From contig CAZFQZ010000042.1 of NCBI GenBank assembly GCA_964521305.1, forward strand, positions 1 through 6,052: a DNA stretch of 6,052 nt. Reading direction: 5' to 3'. Source of the DNA: CAZBEJ01 sp964521305 (GTDB lineage Bacteria > Patescibacteriota > Microgenomatia > UBA1406 > GWC2-37-13). Of this stretch, positions 4,404-6,052 are shown piece by piece. Both the position numbers and the translations under genes were made by a program. A model generated the notes under the pieces. The model had not been told where the DNA came from, searched no databases, and saw only the letters and a program-made list of their open reading frames with translations. Each line of letters starts with the position of its first letter. The stretch's first letter is position 1.

Positions 4404-5347
4404 ATCCCATTGCCGAGAATATCTTTCAGCAATGTCAGGGAATGCCTGTCATGTATGGAAACAGGGATTACCGTATTATTTAATTTTTTTAATAAGTTCA
4501 GTTTTTCCTTGACGGCGTCCCGGGAAACCAGGTCGGTTTTAGTCAACAGGATAATGGTTTTTTTTTCGAGTATCTCCGTATCGAATTTTGCAATTTCTCC
4601 AATAACCGTTTCATAGTCTTTTTCAATATCCTCGGACTCGGCAGAAATACAGTGCAGCAACAATGCGACTTTTTCGATATGCTTTAAGAATTTTATTCCC
4701 AAGCCCTTGCCCTTCGAAGCTCCCCCGATAAGACCGGGAATATCCGCAAGAACCTTGCCGTCAATGACTCCCAGATTCGGTTCAAGGGTGGTAAACGAGT
4801 AGTTAGCTGTTTTTGCATGGGCATTGGTGAGTTGGTTCAACAGACTGCTTTTCCCTGCATTAGGAAGACCGATGAGGCCGAACTGGGCTATAAGCTTAAG
4901 ACTGAGTATGATTTTTTTCTCCTCGCCTTTTTGTCCCAAGGTAGCCCTGTGTGGAGTTTGGTATGTTGAGGTCTTGAAATAATTATTGCCGTTTCCGCCT
5001 GTTCCGCCCCTGCAAATTAAAACGCCGGGGTTTGCTTCCGTGAGAGTAATTTCTTCACGGGTTGTGATATCGATGACGGTGGTATTTGCCGGAACCGGCA
5101 GGTATAAATCCTTCCCTTCCCTCCCCGCCCTATTATTTGAACCGCCCATTTGGCCGTCCTCGGCTTTGAACAGAGTTATTTCCGTAAATTTTTTCAAATC
5201 GGTTGAATTTGAAGTTACATTAAAATATACATTACCGCCCTTGCCTCCGTTTCCTCCGCTGGGTCCTCTTTTGTTTTTAAAAAAAGCCACCTTTCCGGAT
5301 CCGCCGTTTCCGCCTTGAACTATTATTTCAGCCTCGTCTATAAACAC
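4397..5347 (-). CDS. obg: Obg-family GTPase, short form without C-terminal domain
   Basis: A 316-residue Obg protein (family often 340-430). Residues 1-155 form the glycine-rich Obg fold, with repeated GGNGG/GGKGG turns (about 12-39, 114-120). The G domain follows: G1 GLPNAGKS (160-167), switch I YSFTTLEPNLG (183-193; usually YPFTTL), G3 DIPGLIGG (202-209; usually DIPGLIEG), G4 TKTD (269-272; NKxD in most), G5 around PVSIHD (295-300). Obg binds GTP/GDP and acts in large-subunit ribosome maturation and stress signalling in the cytoplasm. The protein ends soon after G5, so the variable C-terminal domain is absent. The start is GTG at 5347, giving the family N-terminus MFIDEAEI; there is no Shine-Dalgarno sequence. 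A small zinc-ribbon gene ends 18 nt upstream on the same strand, so the two may be co-transcribed. Confidence 0.97.
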   Translation of the reverse strand: MFIDEAEIIVQGGNGGSGKVAFFKNKRGPSGGNGGKGGNVYFNVTSNSTDLKKFTEITLFKAEDGQMGGSNNRAGREGKDLYLPVPANTTVIDITTREEITLTEANPGVLICRGGTGGNGNNYFKTSTYQTPHRATLGQKGEEKKIILSLKLIAQFGLIGLPNAGKSSLLNQLTNAHAKTANYSFTTLEPNLGVIDGKVLADIPGLIGGASKGKGLGIKFLKHIEKVALLLHCISAESEDIEKDYETVIGEIAKFDTEILEKKTIILLTKTDLVSRDAVKEKLNLLKKLNNTVIPVSIHDRHSLTLLKDILGNGIK

Positions 5348-5359
5348 GGTTTTGTAGGT

Positions 5360-5368
5360 ATAATATCA
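5360..5368 (-). promoter_or_regulatory. Extended -10 promoter candidate for obg
   Basis: The minus strand reads TGATATTAT, TGn plus a -10-like hexamer, 12 nt before the GTG. The start would leave a leader of about 5 nt. The TGA is also the stop codon of the upstream zinc-ribbon gene, so the promoter overlaps the end of that gene. Confidence 0.4.
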
Positions 5369-5554
5369 ATAATTTTTTGTTTGGAAAATATGGGCGGTAG
5401 GAAGATCAATCGAAAGATTAAAACAATTATTACAACCGTTTATCCATTTGCTTCGATAGAATACTTCGGTTTTATGGGAAGAAACGATTTCACTTTTGCA
5501 AAAAGGACAAATATACATGGTCTCGTTTAATTTCTTTTTTATTTTCAGGATCAT
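5366..5554 (-). CDS. Small zinc-ribbon protein
   Basis: A 62-residue frame whose core, from an internal Met (ATG at 5518-5516), reads MYICPFCKSEI then GCNNCFNL: two CxxC knuckles about 21 residues apart, as in a zinc ribbon. The 12 residues before that Met are basic (KIKKK) and may or may not be translated. Neither ATG has a Shine-Dalgarno sequence, so 5518 (50 residues) is a real alternative start. No enzymatic motif is visible, and I do not recognise the family; small stand-alone zinc ribbons of this type often bind nucleic acid or partner proteins. It lies between the ribbon-helix-helix gene (46 nt upstream) and obg (18 nt downstream), all on the minus strand, suggesting a shared transcript. 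Confidence 0.7.
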   Translation of the reverse strand: MILKIKKKLNETMYICPFCKSEIVSSHKTEVFYRSKWINGCNNCFNLSIDLPTAHIFQTKNY

Positions 5555-5600
5555 AATTTTGAAAATGCTTAATTAAAAGGTTGTCGGAGTGGCTTGAACA

Positions 5601-5783
5601 TCATGGAATGCTGTTTATTCTGGTTATCTTTTTCCTGATGACCGTTTCCTTGGGCAAATATTTTATCAGGGCTTTTTCTACCAAAATAGTCAGGGTGGTT
5701 TCTTCAACTACTGCCTGGGCTTTTGCATGTTTTATCAGATCGGACATTAAAAAAAGCGTTACTCTTTGTTTGTTATTTGTCAT
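5601..5783 (-). CDS. Ribbon-helix-helix DNA-binding protein, antitoxin-like
   Basis: A 60-residue protein. RVTLFLMSDLIKHAKAQAVV (7-26) fits the N-terminal beta strand and first helix of the ribbon-helix-helix (CopG/Arc-like) fold, and ETTLTILVEKALIKYL (28-43) fits the turn and second helix. Dimers of this fold bind DNA through the strand and commonly repress their own promoter as antitoxins or small regulators. The C-terminus is basic (RKKITR). No toxin gene follows: the next gene is the zinc ribbon. A full promoter (TTGACA, 17 nt, TAGTAT) with an overlapping inverted repeat lies directly upstream, and the -10 ends 7 nt before the ATG, predicting a leaderless mRNA. Family call is by pattern; a solitary regulator or orphan antitoxin are both possible. 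Confidence 0.75.
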   Translation of the reverse strand: MTNNKQRVTLFLMSDLIKHAKAQAVVEETTLTILVEKALIKYLPKETVIRKKITRINSIP

Positions 5784-5790
5784 ATTTCAT

Positions 5791-5819
5791 ATACTACACC
5801 TAATTGTAGTAGTTGTCAA
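5791..5819 (-). promoter_or_regulatory. Full -35/-10 promoter of the ribbon-helix-helix gene
   Basis: TTGACA (5819-5814) and TAGTAT (5796-5791) are separated by exactly 17 nt. This is the only clear two-box promoter in the window. The ATG follows 7 nt after the -10. The -35 adjoins the transposable-element end. Confidence 0.75.
5792..5811. promoter_or_regulatory. Operator-like inverted repeat in the same promoter
   Basis: TACTACA (5792-5798) and TGTAGTA (5805-5811) are perfect 7-bp arms around a 6-nt centre. The repeat fills the spacer and overlaps the -10, so a bound dimer would block polymerase. The encoded ribbon-helix-helix protein is the natural candidate for binding it. Confidence 0.65.
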
Positions 5820-5828
5820 GCTATTGTT

Positions 5829-5891
5829 TTCGCTCACTTAAAATCTAACCGAAATTGATTCGTTCGCTCAAATAAAAATCTAACCAAATTT
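5829..5891. repeat. Two direct repeats at the transposable-element end
   Basis: TTCGCTCA, a short AT stretch, AATCTAACC and an A-rich end occur twice, at 5829-5856 and 5863-5891, a period of about 34 bp with a 1-nt length difference. Tandem subterminal repeats next to a transposase gene fit transposase-binding sites. Confidence 0.7.
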
Positions 5892-5936
5892 CTTCTACCA
5901 TTCTTCTTAGTTATTAGTTGAAAAGACAATAATCAT

Positions 5937-6052
5937 ATGAATCTGACTGAACGGTATTCCTATCTGAAATTATTATCAGTTCAATACAGGAAGTCCACTA
6001 AGAAGAGAAAGGGTAAGATTTTAGACGAAGTGGTGAGAAATTTAGGCTACAA
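5937..6052 (+). CDS. Transposase/integrase N-terminus, cut by window edge
   Basis: The first 38 codons of a frame that runs off the window: MNLTERYSYLKLLSVQYRKS, then TKKRKGKILDEVVRNLGY. The pattern 'YRK(A/S)TKKxKGKILDE...TGY' is what I recall at the N-terminus of ISNCY-like DDE (rve integrase-core) transposases, a helical DNA-binding region that begins recognition of the element ends. The catalytic DDE core would lie beyond the window, so activity cannot be judged. A weak AAAAGA precedes the ATG at a long spacing. Direct repeats at 5829-5891 lie just upstream, as expected for the left end of an insertion sequence. Confidence 0.6.
   Translation, partial: MNLTERYSYLKLLSVQYRKSTKKRKGKILDEVVRNLGY

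Larger units (their letters stand above)
5814..6052 (+). mobile_element. Left end of an insertion sequence (right end outside window)
   Basis: Inferred from the transposase start at 5937 and the two subterminal direct repeats. The exact boundary is not visible. The sequence TGTCAAG at 5814 is a plausible tip because it is just outside the repeats, which would place the -35 of the neighbouring regulator gene within the element. No target-site duplication can be tested from one end. Confidence 0.45.

Noticed and set aside
4986..5318. Plus-strand Pro-rich frame
   Set aside because: Antisense shadow of the glycine-rich Obg fold (GGN/GGC codons read as Pro).
5579..5601. Stretch TTGTCGGAGTGGCTTGAAC resembling the D-arm of a tRNA-Ser
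   Set aside because: No matching acceptor stem, anticodon arm or T-arm follows; it lies in the gap after the ribbon-helix-helix stop, so it is treated as chance or a minor relic.
5581..5841. Plus-strand frame of 86 codons rich in hydrophobic residues, like a membrane protein
   Set aside because: It is the antisense of the Lys/Glu-rich ribbon-helix-helix gene and crosses its promoter; it starts with a non-ATG codon.
5829..5891. Short CRISPR-like array
   Set aside because: Only two imperfect units with a spacer of about 6 nt; position beside a transposase start fits element-end binding sites.

Overview
The window looks like a chromosomal segment of a Patescibacteria (CPR) bacterium, most likely near the Microgenomates group. 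The reasons are very short genes, several small stand-alone zinc-ribbon proteins (one with an exact CxxC-x17-CxxC spacing, one with a CxxC...CPDPxC pattern), bacterial RRM proteins, a short Obg GTPase and many apparently leaderless genes. TGA is a normal stop here: two minus-strand genes end in it. The lineage is an inference from protein style, not a database result.

Layout. 1-757: 3' part of an ABC exporter subunit (+), with a long-loop terminator shared with the convergent RRM gene. 834-3014: an RNA-binding cluster with three small RRM proteins (834-1154, 1945-2229, 2718-3014, all minus), a CxxC-x17-CxxC protein (1535-1939, plus), a CPDPxC zinc protein (2454-2705, minus) and a 35-residue very basic peptide (2333-2440, minus). 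3015-3425: a non-coding stretch with the promoter of the last RRM gene, a palindrome and a pair of mutually exclusive hairpins. 3426-4022: a YdeI/OmdA-type protein (+). 4016-4385: decayed remains, on the minus strand, of what reads like the C-terminal part of a NuoN/ND2-type proton-pump subunit. 4397-5347: Obg GTPase (-). 5366-5554: small zinc ribbon (-). 5601-5783: ribbon-helix-helix regulator (-) with an operator-like inverted repeat inside its promoter. 5829-6052: end of a transposable element, with two subterminal direct repeats and the start of a transposase running off the window.

Gene control shows two styles. The two closely related RRM genes (834-1154 and 2718-3014) have strong Shine-Dalgarno sequences, leaders of about 90-130 nt and a shared extended -10 promoter, like cold-shock RNA-binding genes. 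Most other genes have no Shine-Dalgarno sequence and a -10 box ending only 4-7 nt before the start codon, which predicts leaderless mRNAs. The RRM and zinc proteins plausibly act together on RNA (folding, decay or translation), but no specific pathway can be proved from this sequence. By eye, the ABC gene, the YdeI-like gene and the pseudogene are richer in G+C than the AT-rich RRM/zinc cluster and the element end, suggesting mixed histories.
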